A DNA stretch of 64,000 nucleotides from Eleusine coracana subsp. coracana. Taxonomy: Eukaryota > Streptophyta > Magnoliopsida > Poales > Poaceae. Of the stretch, positions 32,670 to 43,904 are shown piece by piece (position 1 is the stretch's first letter; every line of letters starts with the position of its first letter). The position numbers were made by a program, and so were the translations under genes. The stretch spans positions 37,702,432-37,766,431 of the forward strand of contig CM064417.1 of assembly GCA_032690845.1 (NCBI GenBank), read 5' to 3'. A model generated the notes under the pieces. The model saw only the letters and a program-made list of their open reading frames with translations. It did not search any database and was not told the origin of the DNA.

Positions 32670-35480
32670 TGTCACATCCCTATACCAAAATATAGAGTGT
32701 GCCGTACAGGATCGCCTCGGGAGATGATTACCAAGATAACCATACATAGCATACACACATGAACATCTATCATTTACAACGATACATCATTAAGTGCATA
32801 ATATTACATATTACAAGTTCAACAGTCATAGCGGAAGCAAATTAAGTTGCATTACAATACATATGTTCTTGGTTCGGTACATAAATAAGCGGAAGTGAAA
32901 ACACGGTACACTCGACGATAGATAGCCTAAGTAAACCATGCCGGCCCTATGGCATTGGCTCACTCATCTTGGGTAGGCGAACTAGGAACCCACTCAATGG
33001 TCCACTCCTATGGTTCCTCGCCTTCCCAAACAATCTTATTACAACAGTCACAATAGGTAGCCAGAGGGATACCTAAAAGTATCATAAATCGCAAAGCCTG
33101 AGTATTTAATATACTCCGTAAGACTTACCCAACAAAGGGTTTTCTAAAACCGACTCCTAATTTGCAGGGGGCTGACCGGGCTTATTTGGTATTTCACATA
33201 AAAGGCACCTATTAGCTCTATGCTTGCAAGTTGATCCTTTAGCCGATATTTAATTGTTGTTGCAGGAAAGTAACTTTAGTTGAACCTGGCTAGCTACTAA
33301 GGTTGTGCAAATATAAAGAACAATACATCATAGCAATATGTAGCCATAGAGTAAAGAAAATTCAGAATCATAATCAATCCTCCCTACTTAATTATCATTG
33401 CCAACTACTCGAAACAAGAGGTACATAACTGCGAGGGACAGCAATTCGAATTGATTTACATCCTACAGGAGACAACCCAACACGACATACGCATCATTTA
33501 AGAGCACCTATGGCCACCGTTCACAAAGTTGCTATAAAGTCGGTCCAGGGCCATCGATCCTGAGTACACGTCCTTCCCCTACACGTCCTTCCCCACAATA
33601 TAGTACTTCGTATCCGAGGCTTAACCCGTGCACTCTCCAGCAGTCCTCCAACCCGTGCAACCACCGTGCCATTCACATCACCTCTGGATCGATAAGTGTA
33701 TCCGTCCAACAATACGGCATCCAAGTTACTAGGTTTACCAATTTCGATATAAAGGTATGCACTTGGTACTGTTCAGTACTTGTTCACGGAGTTGCAACGA
33801 CAGGTTTTCAAATTTTTAACCAATTCCATCATTTCATGTGAAGCATAAGTGTATGAAGTGATTCCACCACCTATCATTGACACCACTAGATTAAGCATAG
33901 CATTTGCTAACGAAAAGGCCTACTAACCTAGACTAATCGTAGGTCATTAATTGCCTATGCAAGTGGGTTTTCATCCAAGACCTATACCTAATGCACAATA
34001 CAATATTCCTATGTTGTGAGTAAACCAAAAAGGACTCTTAAATAATAGGTGTGCACGGGAGCTTGCCTTGGGACTGTTCAAAGTTAGCATCTTCAACGAT
34101 GTTTAGTTCAACTTCGGGCTCCTCGGGGTTGCTTGCCGTGGCCTTGCTCCCGATCTCGCTTCCTAGTCAATGTAGCGCAATGCAAAGTAAGGATTTGCAT
34201 GATGATTCATGGCACTTCCTCAACAAATGGAATTGATGGGATGATGCTTATGCATGAGATGATATGCTTTCATAAACATTCTGAGCCCTTATTTAACTTA
34301 AGGGGACAAACTTCTAATTAGGAAAATATAAGACACAACAATTAATAAGCATATCTCTGGTGTTAGAGAATTAACAAGGTATTTTACATGGATGTGTTAA
34401 GGCATACTTAGCAAACATGCAAAGTCTCATAATTAAATTCCTAACAGAGAATTTATAAAAATTCATTTATTAGAAATTATGATTATGCAATAACTCTTGA
34501 AATATGCATAAAAATGAAAATATGCTTTTGCAAAAAAGTTTAAGAATGGCATGATATGCTTACTAAACAATTTTCATGATTTTATCAGTTATATAGATTT
34601 AATTACGAATTTATTACTCTTAGAAAGGTTTCAACTTTGGTGAATTATTTCAATTAACACACTTCATAACTTTAAAGCTCATCTTACTTTTTGGATAGAG
34701 GGGAATTTTCTGAGTTGAACACAATTGGTTTCATATTTCTATTGACCTTTATTTTTTGAGATATGGATTTTTGAATAATTTTTCAAAGTTCCCCCTAAAT
34801 TACAAAATTGCCACTCGGCAATTTGAATAGTTGCGCGCGCGCGCGTCGGCCGGGCTCACCGGCGCTCTCGCCATAGGGCTCTAGGGTGGAGGAGATGGCT
34901 CGGGACTGGCACCATCCGGCCGTCCATGCGACGGCGAGCAACCCCAGGGGGTCGTCGGCCGACGGCGGCGACCGGAGCGGTGTAGGCGGTGGCGGAGGAG
35001 GCAGGGGGTGGCTTCAGCGGCGTCGCGCGTCGCGCACAGACGGTGAGAGGGGTCGAGAGGGGGTCGAGAAGCTTCACCGTGGTGAGGGGATCGCCGGCGT
35101 TGAAGAAGATGTCGAGGGCGGTGACCTGAGGGTGGTTCTCGTCATGGAGGCGGCGGGTTCCGGTGCGGCGGCGGCCTTTCCTTCCCAAATTCTGGTGACA
35201 TCACTGCACGAGGAAGGGGCAACATCAGGGGGAAGCTGGAGGGGGTCGGGGCGCAGCGATTTGAGGAAGGAATAGGGGAAGAGGGAGTTTCCTTGATCGA
35301 TCTCGACGCGACGGCGGCCATGGCGGCTCGAAAACAGGGGTGTGGCTAAACTTGCTCCTGTATCACCGACAAAGGAAAGGGTGGCGCTTGGGGGCTTGGG
35401 GCGTCGAGAGGGAGCAGAGGAGGGGTGCGGAAAAGTGTAGACGTCGAGAGAGAGGGTGAGAGCTGTTCCTGCCGCTGCTG
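32670..35480 (-). repeat. Tekay-type LTR, incomplete at its 5' side
   Basis: It ends (minus strand) GGGATGTGACA next to the primer site. The order of AT-rich DNA, then a GC-rich block near 34830-35480 with a (GC)n run at 34832-34845, parallels the solo LTR at 40505-43899. The expected start (TGTCACACCC on the minus strand) was not found before the CRM LTR at 35506, so its beginning is lost. Open frames at 34856-35574 on both strands fall in the GC-rich block and show no motif. Confidence 0.6.
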
Positions 35481-35490
35481 CTCTTATAAT

Positions 35491-35503
35491 GCTCTGACTA
35501 CCA
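35491..35503 (-). other. Eroded primer-binding site beside a CRM-type LTR
   Basis: The plus strand reads GCTCTGACTACCA where the intact copy at 63091 has GCTCTGATACCA, a small insertion or change in the tRNA-Met complement. It shows that this LTR was a 5' LTR whose internal region has been lost. Confidence 0.65.
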
Positions 35504-35505
35504 CT

Positions 35506-36404
35506 TGATGTGAACAAGGGTTCCCAATCTTCCGATAGGTTCTGATAATCTTGATTAAGGTGGAGGCAATACATAAATCGATCCGGCTTCTAAACCACAT
35601 GTTCTGAACCCTGCAATTGCAGCACATCGTCTCCTATGGTTGTCAACCGTCAAGAATGATTGACCTCACCAAGAAGGCTTATCCTTGCCTAAAAATCAAG
35701 AACACAAGTAAGAACAAAGAAGAATGCAACCAAATTTGCATGTATATGATGAATCTCACAAGTTGGTGTCTCACAAACCGATCAAACGGCAAAACTGTTA
35801 TCAACAGAATAATCTAAGCAAAACTCAAACCCTAATGAAGAGGTGGTGGCTGTATATGAGGACCATAGGGTCATGCATGACCCCCTGGACGAAAACCTAA
35901 GTGGGCTCAACTTGATACATGGCCCAAAGACCGATTACGGTGTCGCAGCACCAGGACAGATTCTGGATGTCGACTTGATTCGGCGATTCCTGACGGCTCA
36001 GGACAAATTTAGATATGGGACTGGTTGGACTGGAAAGGTATTTTCGTTATCTTTTCAGGCATATATAGAACATCCAAATCCAAGCCTGTAATCATCCTGG
36101 ACGTCCATTTTAGTGCAGACTGGTCCTGTACCCCGAAACAAACTCAAAGTCGGTTTTGATTGGGCCTCCACCTTGGCTTAGATGTCCTTGCTGGCTCATC
36201 ACGCCTCCAATCACCTCCCCAGCTATCTCGTCATCATCTCCATGGTTCCTAACAATAATTAATTCATTAAGTAGCAATCTATTCTCAAAACCACACAAAC
36301 TAAACATTAGAAACGAGGTCACCTATAAATTCAGGTGATGCCCATGAACTTTCATCTTAGTTGGAGGAGTGCTGTGTGTCTCCATAGGTGTGATGTCCTC
36401 ATCA
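35506..36404 (-). repeat. CRM-type (centromeric retrotransposon) LTR, third copy
   Basis: It has the same ends as the LTRs of the element at 56367-63993: the plus strand starts TGATGTGAACAAGGGTTCCC and ends GTGATGTCCTCATCA. It is 899 bp. It is diverged along its length, and the TATA region is altered (TGTATATGAGG at 35851-35861 versus TATATAAAG in the others). It interrupts the integrase of the Retand-type element at 36405. Confidence 0.85.
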
Positions 36405-37360
36405 CTTACATTTTGATCATGGTAGCGGCGGAGTGGAGGAGTGCAACGTATTGCGCCTCATCTATTCAATCCATCACGTCCTTAGAGTGCTGCTTCGTTG
36501 CCTAGTTTGTCGTACGCACACACTCACAGCGCGCCATAGTCTAGATCCGTGGGCAGGATTGCCTCAGACCCATAAACCATGAAGAAACGCATGAAGCCTT
36601 TCACCCCACTCTGGGTTGTGCGCGGGCTCCAGAGTACGGCATGAAGGTCAGCCGCCCATCATCCACTGAACTGTCTGAAGCGATTGAAGATGATGATTGG
36701 TTCGAAGATTCAAGGCTTCAACCCTGGAGTATTATGCCGTTTGCCCGCTCGATTTGGCCATTCGTCTTAGGATGGGTGATGGCCGCCCAATTGAAGCGAA
36801 TGTGATAGTCGTCATAGAACTTTAGGAATTTCTTTCTGGTGAATTATGTTCCGCTATCCATGATTATGGAGTTGGGGACACCAAATCGGTGGATGATGTT
36901 AAGGAAGAACTCGACTGCTTCCTCGGATCGAATCTTGGAGAGTGGGTGTGCTTCGATCTACTTAGTGAACTTCTCGACTGCGACAAGCAAGTGGGTGTAG
37001 CCCCTGGGTGCTTTTTTTAGTGGGCCAACCAGCTCCAATCCTCAGACCGTGAAGGGCCATGTAAGGGGAATCGTGTGAAGGGCCTGAGCTGGTAGATGTA
37101 TTTGGCGGGCGTAGTACTGGCAGCCTTTGTAGGTTTTGACTATGCGGGTCGCATCACCCACAGCATTCGGCCAATAAAAGCCTTGGTGAAACGCGTTGCC
37201 CACGAGGGTTTGAGGCGCGGTTTGATGGCCGCAGACCCCTCCGTGGAGTCAACACTGCATGAGTTTGACACCTTCGCTGATGGGGATACAACGCTGCATG
37301 ATTTTGGTGACGCTGCACCTATAAGGCTCCCTGTCAACTAGGACGAAAGACTTGGTGCGC
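36405..37360 (-). pseudogene. Integrase of the Retand-type element
   Basis: The minus strand near 37240-37110 reads the zinc domain (GGVCGHQTAPQTLVGNAFHQ, then GFYWPNAVGDATRIV and a Cys pair partly lost: KTYKGCQYYAR). The catalytic core follows: ELVGPLKKAPRGYTHLLVAV near 37030-36975, then NSIIMDSGT near 36870 with the second Asp, then HPKTNGQIERANGIILQG near 36780-36730 with the catalytic Glu. The first Asp of the core (LDLVGP in relatives) is Glu here. The end RRYHDQN sits at 36405-36425 directly against the CRM LTR. Several stops interrupt the frame. Confidence 0.8.
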
Positions 37361-37631
37361 CGATAGAGTCGTTTGGCTTCGGTTCAGTCAACGGGAAGCG
37401 TGCCTCGGGCTAGGTACTCAATGTACGGGGTCCTCTAGTCGTTCGAGAGTTGGAGTCGTCGGGCTGATCAATCACCATGATGTCGGTGTGCTGTGGGTTC
37501 GAGGGTGACCCCGTCTCTAGGGTCAGGTCACTCGTTCCCACATCGAGCCTTGTGGAGTCGCTCGGGCCTCTCGCAGGCCCCACAGGATCCTTGGGTCGAA
37601 CTGAAGGTTGGTACAGGTCGTTCACGAAGAC

Positions 37632-38180
37632 TCACGAGGGGATCTGCTCTTGACTAGATGCCATCTTGGCCAACGCATCAGCCGCCTCGTTGAGTCGCTG
37701 TGAGATGTGCTTGAGCTCTTGCTCGTCGAATTTGTTCTCAAGTTTGCGAACCTCTTGATAGTAGAGCGCCATAGATTCGGTCCGGCAACTAGACTCTTTC
37801 ATGATCTGATCGATCATCAGCTGGGAATTGCCCCAGATCTCCATCCATTGGATACCAAGCTCGATGGCAATCTTGAGCCCGTTTACGAGCGCCTCGTATT
37901 CGACAACGTTATTTGATGTGGGGAAATGTAAGCGAATCCCGTATTTCATACGTACTCTGAGTGGAGAGATGAAGATGAGGCCAACACCTGCACCCATCCG
38001 CATGAGCAATCTGTCAAAGTACATGACCCAGTACTCCTGCTTGACCGGTGCGGGCGGGAGTTGCACCTCGGTCCATTCTGCCATGAAGTCGACGAGAACT
38101 TTGGACTTGATGGCCGCTTGATGTTGGTACGTGATGTCGTGTCCCATCAACTCGAGCGCCCACTTGGTGACCTTGCCCAC
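37632..38180 (-). pseudogene. Archaeal-type RNase H (second RNase H) of the Retand-type element
   Basis: An open 182-codon stretch. Of the acidic residues expected for the RNase HI fold, Asp56 (MYFDRL, relatives FDGS) and the Glu of NVVEYEAL (about 94-96) remain. The position in WGNSQL (residue 118) is Asn where relatives have Asp (GDSQL). The block ends with LNEAADALAKMAS, holding the late catalytic Asp region. This domain gives the Tat clade its diagnostic second RNase H. Loss of one catalytic Asp should abolish activity even though the frame is open. Confidence 0.8.
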
Positions 38181-38199
38181 TGAGTCTCTATTCTGTATG

Positions 38200-39400
38200 A
38201 CTTCTGGAGCGGAAAGGAACTTACAATGTGTATCGGATTGGATTCAATGTAGTGTTAGAGCTTGCTCCTTGCAACCATCACTGCTAGAGGATCTTGAGGA
38301 TCTGTGGGTATCTGGTCTTTGAGTCAGAGAGAACTTCGCTGACGTAGTAAACTGCATGCTGGACTTTTAGGGCGTCTCCTTCCCTCTCTCGCTCAACAAC
38401 GAGTGCCGATCTCATGGCATGTGTTGTTGCAACTATGTATAGCAGCAGCACCTCTCCTGGGAGGGGCAACGTCAGCTCCGGTGTGCTGCTTAGGATGCAC
38501 TTGATGTCATCGAGGGCAGATTTCTTTTGGAGCCTGTATAGTGGAAGCACCCTCTCACCAAGCCGTGAGATGAAGCGGCTCAGCGTCGCTAGGTAGTGCG
38601 TGAGCCATTGCAGCCCTTTCAGATTCTGAATCAGACCCATCCACTCGATCGCAGAAATCTTCTCAGGGTTGGCCTTGATGCTGTGTTCGGAAAAGATGAA
38701 CCCCAGAAGCATGCTGTGTGGGACCCTGAAGACGCACTTCTCGAGATTGAGCTTCACATTGTTTGCGCGCAGCTTGGCGAACACGCGTTCGAGGTCAGCC
38801 ACGAGAGTGTCGGCCTTTCTGGACTTGACAACAATGTCGTCCACATATGCCTTGACCATGTGGCCGATTACATGATCAAAACAACGTTACATACAACGCT
38901 GGAAGGTCACACCAGCGTTCTTGAGCCCGAAAGGCATTGTTACATAGCAGTGAGAGCCGAATGGTGTGATGAAAGATGTCGCGAGCTGGTCAGATTCTTT
39001 CATCGCAATTTGGTGGTACCCCGAATATGCATCTAGGAAATAGAGGGTTTTGTATCCCGCTGTCGAGTCAAATATCTGGTCTATGCACGGCAAAGGAAAA
39101 GGATCCTTTGGACATGCCTTATTCAGGCTTGTCTAGTCAACACACATTCTCCATTTCCTATTCTTTTTTCATATAAGACAGGATTAGCTAACGATTCAGG
39201 ATGAAATACCTCCTTGATGGATCCGGCGGCCTGCAGCTTCACGATCTCCTCCCCGATTGCTCTGTGCTTCTCCTCGTCAAAGCGGTGTAGACGTTTCTTC
39301 AGCTGTTTGGAGCCTGGCTTGGTGTGCAAAGAGTGCTCGACGACTTGGAATGCCAAGCATGTCCGAGGGCCTCCACGCGAAGATGTCGACATTTGCACGG
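38200..39400 (-). pseudogene. Reverse transcriptase and first RNase H of the Retand-type element
   Basis: Minus-strand frames 39398-39123, 39093-38887 and 38859-38284 together give the RT fold: KRLHRFDEEKHRAIGEEIVK, FLDAYSGYHQIAM (first Asp), MPFGLKNAGVTFQR, and KAYVDDIVVKS with the YVDD box intact at 38836-38847, then FRVPHSMLLGFIFSEHSIKA. RNase H begins near 38450 (LYIVATTHAMRSALVVERE). The frame breaks near 39110 and 38870, and RNase H runs out at 38284. RT active-site residues are kept, but the protein cannot be made in one piece. Confidence 0.85.
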
Positions 39401-39429
39401 AGAAAGTTGATGAGCTCGCTATCCTATTT

Positions 39430-40060
39430 AGGGGTGAGGGATGTCCCCACTCTCACCATCTTCTCCTTGTCACCCTCAGGTTTGATCTGCACTTCCTTGG
39501 CGTCTTCTACCGCCTTGAATGAGGCATTCTTCTTGCTGGCTTCGAGGGCTCCCTCTTCAAGGTGGGCGCAGATAAGCTCGAGCTCCCTGATGGAGGCCAC
39601 CGTCGTAGCGGTGAGGTCGTCGTTCTCTGTCTGGCACTAGAAAGCACGCTGGAGCGACGTGCTCATGGTGATGACCCCTTTCGGCCCCGACATTTTGATC
39701 TTTATGTAGGTGTAGATAGGAACAACCATGGACTTGGCATAGCATGGGCGCCCAAGGATAGCATGATGCACTCCCAGGAAGTCGACAACCTCAAAGACGA
39801 GGGTCTTGGTCCTGAAGTTCAACGGAGTCTCGGGGATTGCTTGTCTCCCGGGAACGATTCCATGGAAGGGTGCGCCGATCGGTTGGAGACGCGATCGATT
39901 GATCCCGAGCAGATGATGTCGGCATACTGGATGTTGATGCAGCTGCCCCCGTCCATCATCACCTTTGTGAGGCGGACCTCAGCAATGATGGGGTCGACCA
40001 CGAGCGGGTACCGACCCTCTCATGGCATGTGAAGGGGATGGTCCGATCGATCGAACGTGA
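39430..40060 (-). pseudogene. Aspartic protease region of the Retand-type element
   Basis: Frame 40001-39819 has VMMDGGSCINIQYAD, the D-G/S-G-S active-site loop in the form usual for Tat elements (VDGGSSLNILYA). Frame 39822-39637 continues with HAILGRPCYAKSMVVPIYTY and KIKMSGPKGVITM, the C-terminal half. The two overlap by a few bases in different frames, so a frameshift lies near 39820. The remainder to 39430 links to RT. Confidence 0.75.
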
Positions 40061-40499
40061 TCAGTAGGTTCGACCACTTAAGGAAGGACGGGGTGGCGGA
40101 CTCGGCCGCAAAGACCTCATGATGTTTGACCTTGGTCGTGCGTCTACTCCCCGGGACTTGGATCCCGTGAAGATCATTTGACAAGCCTTTGTGTTAGGGA
40201 ACACTGGTCCCCTGTGCTCGTCGTCGCCATTCATGGGGTCTTGGGCCCCCGACTTTGATGCTTTCTCCGACTCTCCCTTCTCTGCCACCTATCGAATGAA
40301 CTTCTTCATCATAGAGCAGTCCTTCAGGAGGTGCTTGATGGGAAATCCATGATTGGGGCACGGGCCATTCCACTTCTTCACGAAGTGGTTCGGCGCTTCC
40401 CCTGCCGCAGGCCTCAGCGGCTTGTGTTCGGTGGCGGCAATGATGGTGTCATAGCGAGCTCGTGACTTGTTCTTTCTCTTTTTTTGACGGTCAGGGGCG
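40061..40499 (-). pseudogene. C-terminal gag of the Retand-type element
   Basis: From the solo LTR border the minus strand reads a basic stretch (APDRQKKRKNKSRARYDTII) and NHFVKKWNGPCPNHGFPIKH with LLKDCSMMKKFI, a C..H....C knuckle-like block of Tat gag. A stop near 40290 separates it from the next frame 40288-40061 (NTKACQMIFTGSK). The left portion continues into protease. The N-terminal gag lies on the other side of the solo LTR. Confidence 0.75.
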
Positions 40500-40504
40500 C
40501 CCTC

Positions 40505-43500
40505 TGTCACCCCTGGTTTCAACGACCAAAACCAAATGCATCTGTATACGTGCCTAGGATCAAGTTTTCATGCACACAGGACAATTATTGTGATAAAAGA
40601 ACAATATCTTTATTAAAGAAATAATATTATTACAACATTGACTCGGAGGTCAAAAAGAAAAAAGATTACATTGCAGCGGTTAAACTAAGCGTTGGCGTCC
40701 TTCAGCTCCCATAGGAAGTCGACCAGAAGACCGCAGGCCTAGAGCTCTTCTCCATTGTCTTCATTGTTGTACCAACATTCTCTTATAGCTGAGATGCAAT
40801 GTGGGATATAGCAAGGGTGAGTACATGTCATACTCAGCAAGTGGGGGAAAAGATGACATGGGGCTAAAGACAAGGAAGGCTTAATGGGGTTTCTTGCATG
40901 AGATTTTAATTTCCTAAGCATCCTAATTACTAGATGAGGTCATCCCAACCATCAATCCACAGGGTGCTATCCAAGCCAGGTCCAATCCCATCCACCACTC
41001 CCATCCATTCCAACCCAGGATTCCAGGATGCTCTTGACTGTGAGCACAGCTGTCATGATAGTTTGATACTCTATAGAGTTTGTACCACTTTACCCATAAG
41101 TCGTGATTCCCTTTGTGCCCGTGGACGCGACCCACATTACACACTTCCTTTAGTGTGTGGCGGGGTTTCACTACGAGGATTTTCCAAAGGGTCTCCCAAT
41201 ACATGCTAGCCACTAAGGTTCCACTCCCATCCATAAGTGATAGCCCTCAACAAGCAGCTCATCACCCCAGGAACCCCCTCTTGAGCCATTCGGATACAAG
41301 GACAGTCCTCTCTCGATTTCCATTCCCCGCTCCACCAAATGTTGCACCGACACTGGAAGAACAACTAATTACTAGGCCAAGCCTGACCCATATCGGTCTT
41401 GTGGTGGCACTGTTTTCCTGGGTCATTGCTCCAACAACTGGTTCCTAGGTTCTACAACAATCATACCACCACCCAACATGTGCCCACAACACCACATCCA
41501 TTCCATCCAGCTTGTTGAGATCCCTATGTCCATGTCGCTAAAAGAATTACCAAATTATTCTCAATGTGACATTGTTCATTAGTCAGGATTAATTGAACCC
41601 AACAACCCAATAAGAAACTAAGCATGTCTACCCTCACCTAATTAAACCTCTAGTTCAAGGCAACACGGACAAGGTAAAGCAGTACTAGTAAACCCTAACA
41701 ATAGGTACCCATTCATTTAACACAAGCATGCAATTCTACAATAAACATTTATAATAGGATCAAAATGCATCAAGGACACTTGCCTGAAAATTGATGTTGC
41801 TGCTCAGGTCTTCCATTCATGCTCTTGCAGTTCCAGGAACAACACGTTTCCTTAATAACGTCACGCACGCATGACATGCACACAATCATATAAATAAACT
41901 AAGAAACAGTACACCTAACAATACTAAAGTACTATAAAAGCAATCTCAAAAGATAGCACGCATTTCTATGATCGAGTGAGCGCAAGAATTATCTAAATCA
42001 AAGTTACGAGTAAAAAGTTACGAAGGTTCGAAGGTATAGGGTTAAAATAGTAAAATTGGAAAACTACTATAAAACAGTATGGACAGATAGTATACAGTGC
42101 TGGGTTACGGATGAAACGTTATAAAGATTTGAAGTTTTACTTAATTCTGGGTTACGGATGAAACGTTATAAAGATTTGAAGTTTTAGGGACCTAAAAGTA
42201 ATTTCAGAAATGTATCGGGACTAATTTGTAAAATACCTGGTGAGAATATAATTTGTGAAAATTTGAGTAAAATATATAACTTACTAAAAGAACAAGGGCC
42301 TAAGTGTAAAAAGATGGGCAAAAGTATAATTAAAAATAAGTATAGGGTTGTTTTTATAAAATTATAGGACTAAAATATATTTTTAAGAACAGTAAGGGCT
42401 TTCTTACAAAATACAATGCTGAAAAATAAATAAAAAAGTTCAGGGGCCTAAATGCAAATTAATAAAAGTTCTGCAAAAAGATTAGGTTTAAAATCTAATT
42501 AAAACAAAGCAGAGGGTCCTAAACGCAAAACTAACATTAATCTAGAATTAAGTGAATTAAATTAAATCCTCAAATGTATGGACCGGGTCCACGTGATCCG
42601 TGGACCAGGATTAGACCAGGGTCCACGGGATCCATGGAACTGGCCCATACCCCTTCGGCCAGATCTAATCTAGACCGTCCAGAAACGATCTTATGGCTAG
42701 GGGTGTTCCGGTGGAGATGGAGGCTACGGACGACGGCGCAGAGGGTGCAGCTCGTCGGAATTTTTACCGGAATGGCACTCCAACGGCCGGAGCTCAGTGT
42801 GAAGGGCCTCGGGAGCAAGAGGAGGACACGGCGACTCACCTAGTGGGGTCGCGCAGAGAAGGCAGGGGTCGAGGACGGCTCTCGGTGACGAGCGACGGGT
42901 CGAGGTCTTCGACGACAATGAGGAGGGGTCTGGCAGCATCAGAGGCGCCCAAGAAGCGGTTCTAGGGCGTCCTTGTCCACCTGTGAGGGACAACGAAGGG
43001 TCAGTTTTGGCGGGGGTGCTTCGGAGCAGCCAATTGTGGCAGGCACCGCTTCTTACCAGCGGCGTCAAAATCCATGATTGGCGGCGCTCGAGTGGGGCAG
43101 AGGGGGTTGGGGTGAGCGCGAGTGCGGCGCCGGGACTCAGTTTTCATAGAGGGGAATGCTAGGGTTTGCTGCAGAGGCTCGCCTAGGGAGCAGCGGCCGG
43201 CGATGGCGCTCGCATTCCCAAAATTGAAGCTGGCGGCGGGGATTCGGGGAGGGGAAAGCAAGGCAGGCGGGGTGGAGGATCGCGGAGATCACGCACGTGG
43301 TGACGGGGGTCACGGGGTTAGTGCACGCGGGCGGGATTTGAGTTGTGGGGGGCACCAAGTTGGAAGGTGGCGAAAATGGCGGGAGGTAGGGGATGACATG
43401 GCGGGCCCAGGCATTGGTGAGGGAGAGAGGGGAGAGAGGGTGGCGGATTCTGGACAGGGCGCCCTCGTGGGGGAGGCTGGCTGGGCCGCTTGACTTGTGG

Positions 43501-43899
43501 GCTCACTAGGCCAAGAGGGGGAGGGGAGAGAGAGGGTGCGGGGTGGGCCAAATTGGATGGTTTGGCCCTGGTTGTTGTTCTCTCCTTTTCTTTTCTCTTT
43601 TCTTTCTTTCCTCTTTTATTTTCTCTCCTAAATTCTATACTGAACAAATTTTATATAAATGATTATATCAAAAAATTTATTTTCCACACAATAAAATCTA
43701 GTGCATCTAATTCAGCATGAATGCAACATACAAAAAATTAATAACCTAAATTAATTTATCTAATTTAGAAAATAGCCCTTTTGTCTAAAATAAATTATAA
43801 TTCTCTAAAGTTTATAATAAAATTTTAATTTGTTATAAAATTGTTGAAATTTAATGGAATTGGGTCACAAAACAAAATTTGAAATTTTGGGGTGTGACA
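40505..43899 (-). repeat. Solo LTR (Tekay-type) with perfect 5-bp target duplication
   Basis: The plus strand starts TGTCACCCCTGG at 40505 and ends GGGGTGTGACA at 43899. CCCTC lies immediately on both sides (40500-40504 and 43900-43904). At 3,395 bp it holds no gag or pol, no primer site and no polypurine tract, so it is a single LTR left after LTR-LTR recombination. It sits in the gag of the Retand-type element. Open frames at 42570-43650, in its GC-rich part, are overlapping on both strands and lack motifs. Confidence 0.93.
42101..42187. repeat. 47-bp tandem duplication inside the solo LTR
   Basis: TGGGTTACGGATGAAACGTT begins at 42101 and again at 42148, with the following 20 bp also identical before the units diverge. 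The duplication is private to this LTR among those in the window. Confidence 0.85.
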
Positions 43900-43904
43900 C
43901 CCTC

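Noticed and set aside
34832..34845. (GC)n run as a possible Z-DNA or regulatory element
   Set aside because: A 14-bp dinucleotide run inside an LTR; nothing around it suggests function.
39866..39880. GCGCCGATCGG in the Retand protease as another palindrome copy
   Set aside because: Only half of the palindrome matches, it has no partner at 20-21 bp and it lies in conserved coding sequence of another element.
42570..43650. Several overlapping GC-rich open frames on both strands
   Set aside because: They lie inside a solo LTR defined by perfect ends and target duplication, occur on both strands at equal length, and contain no domain motif.
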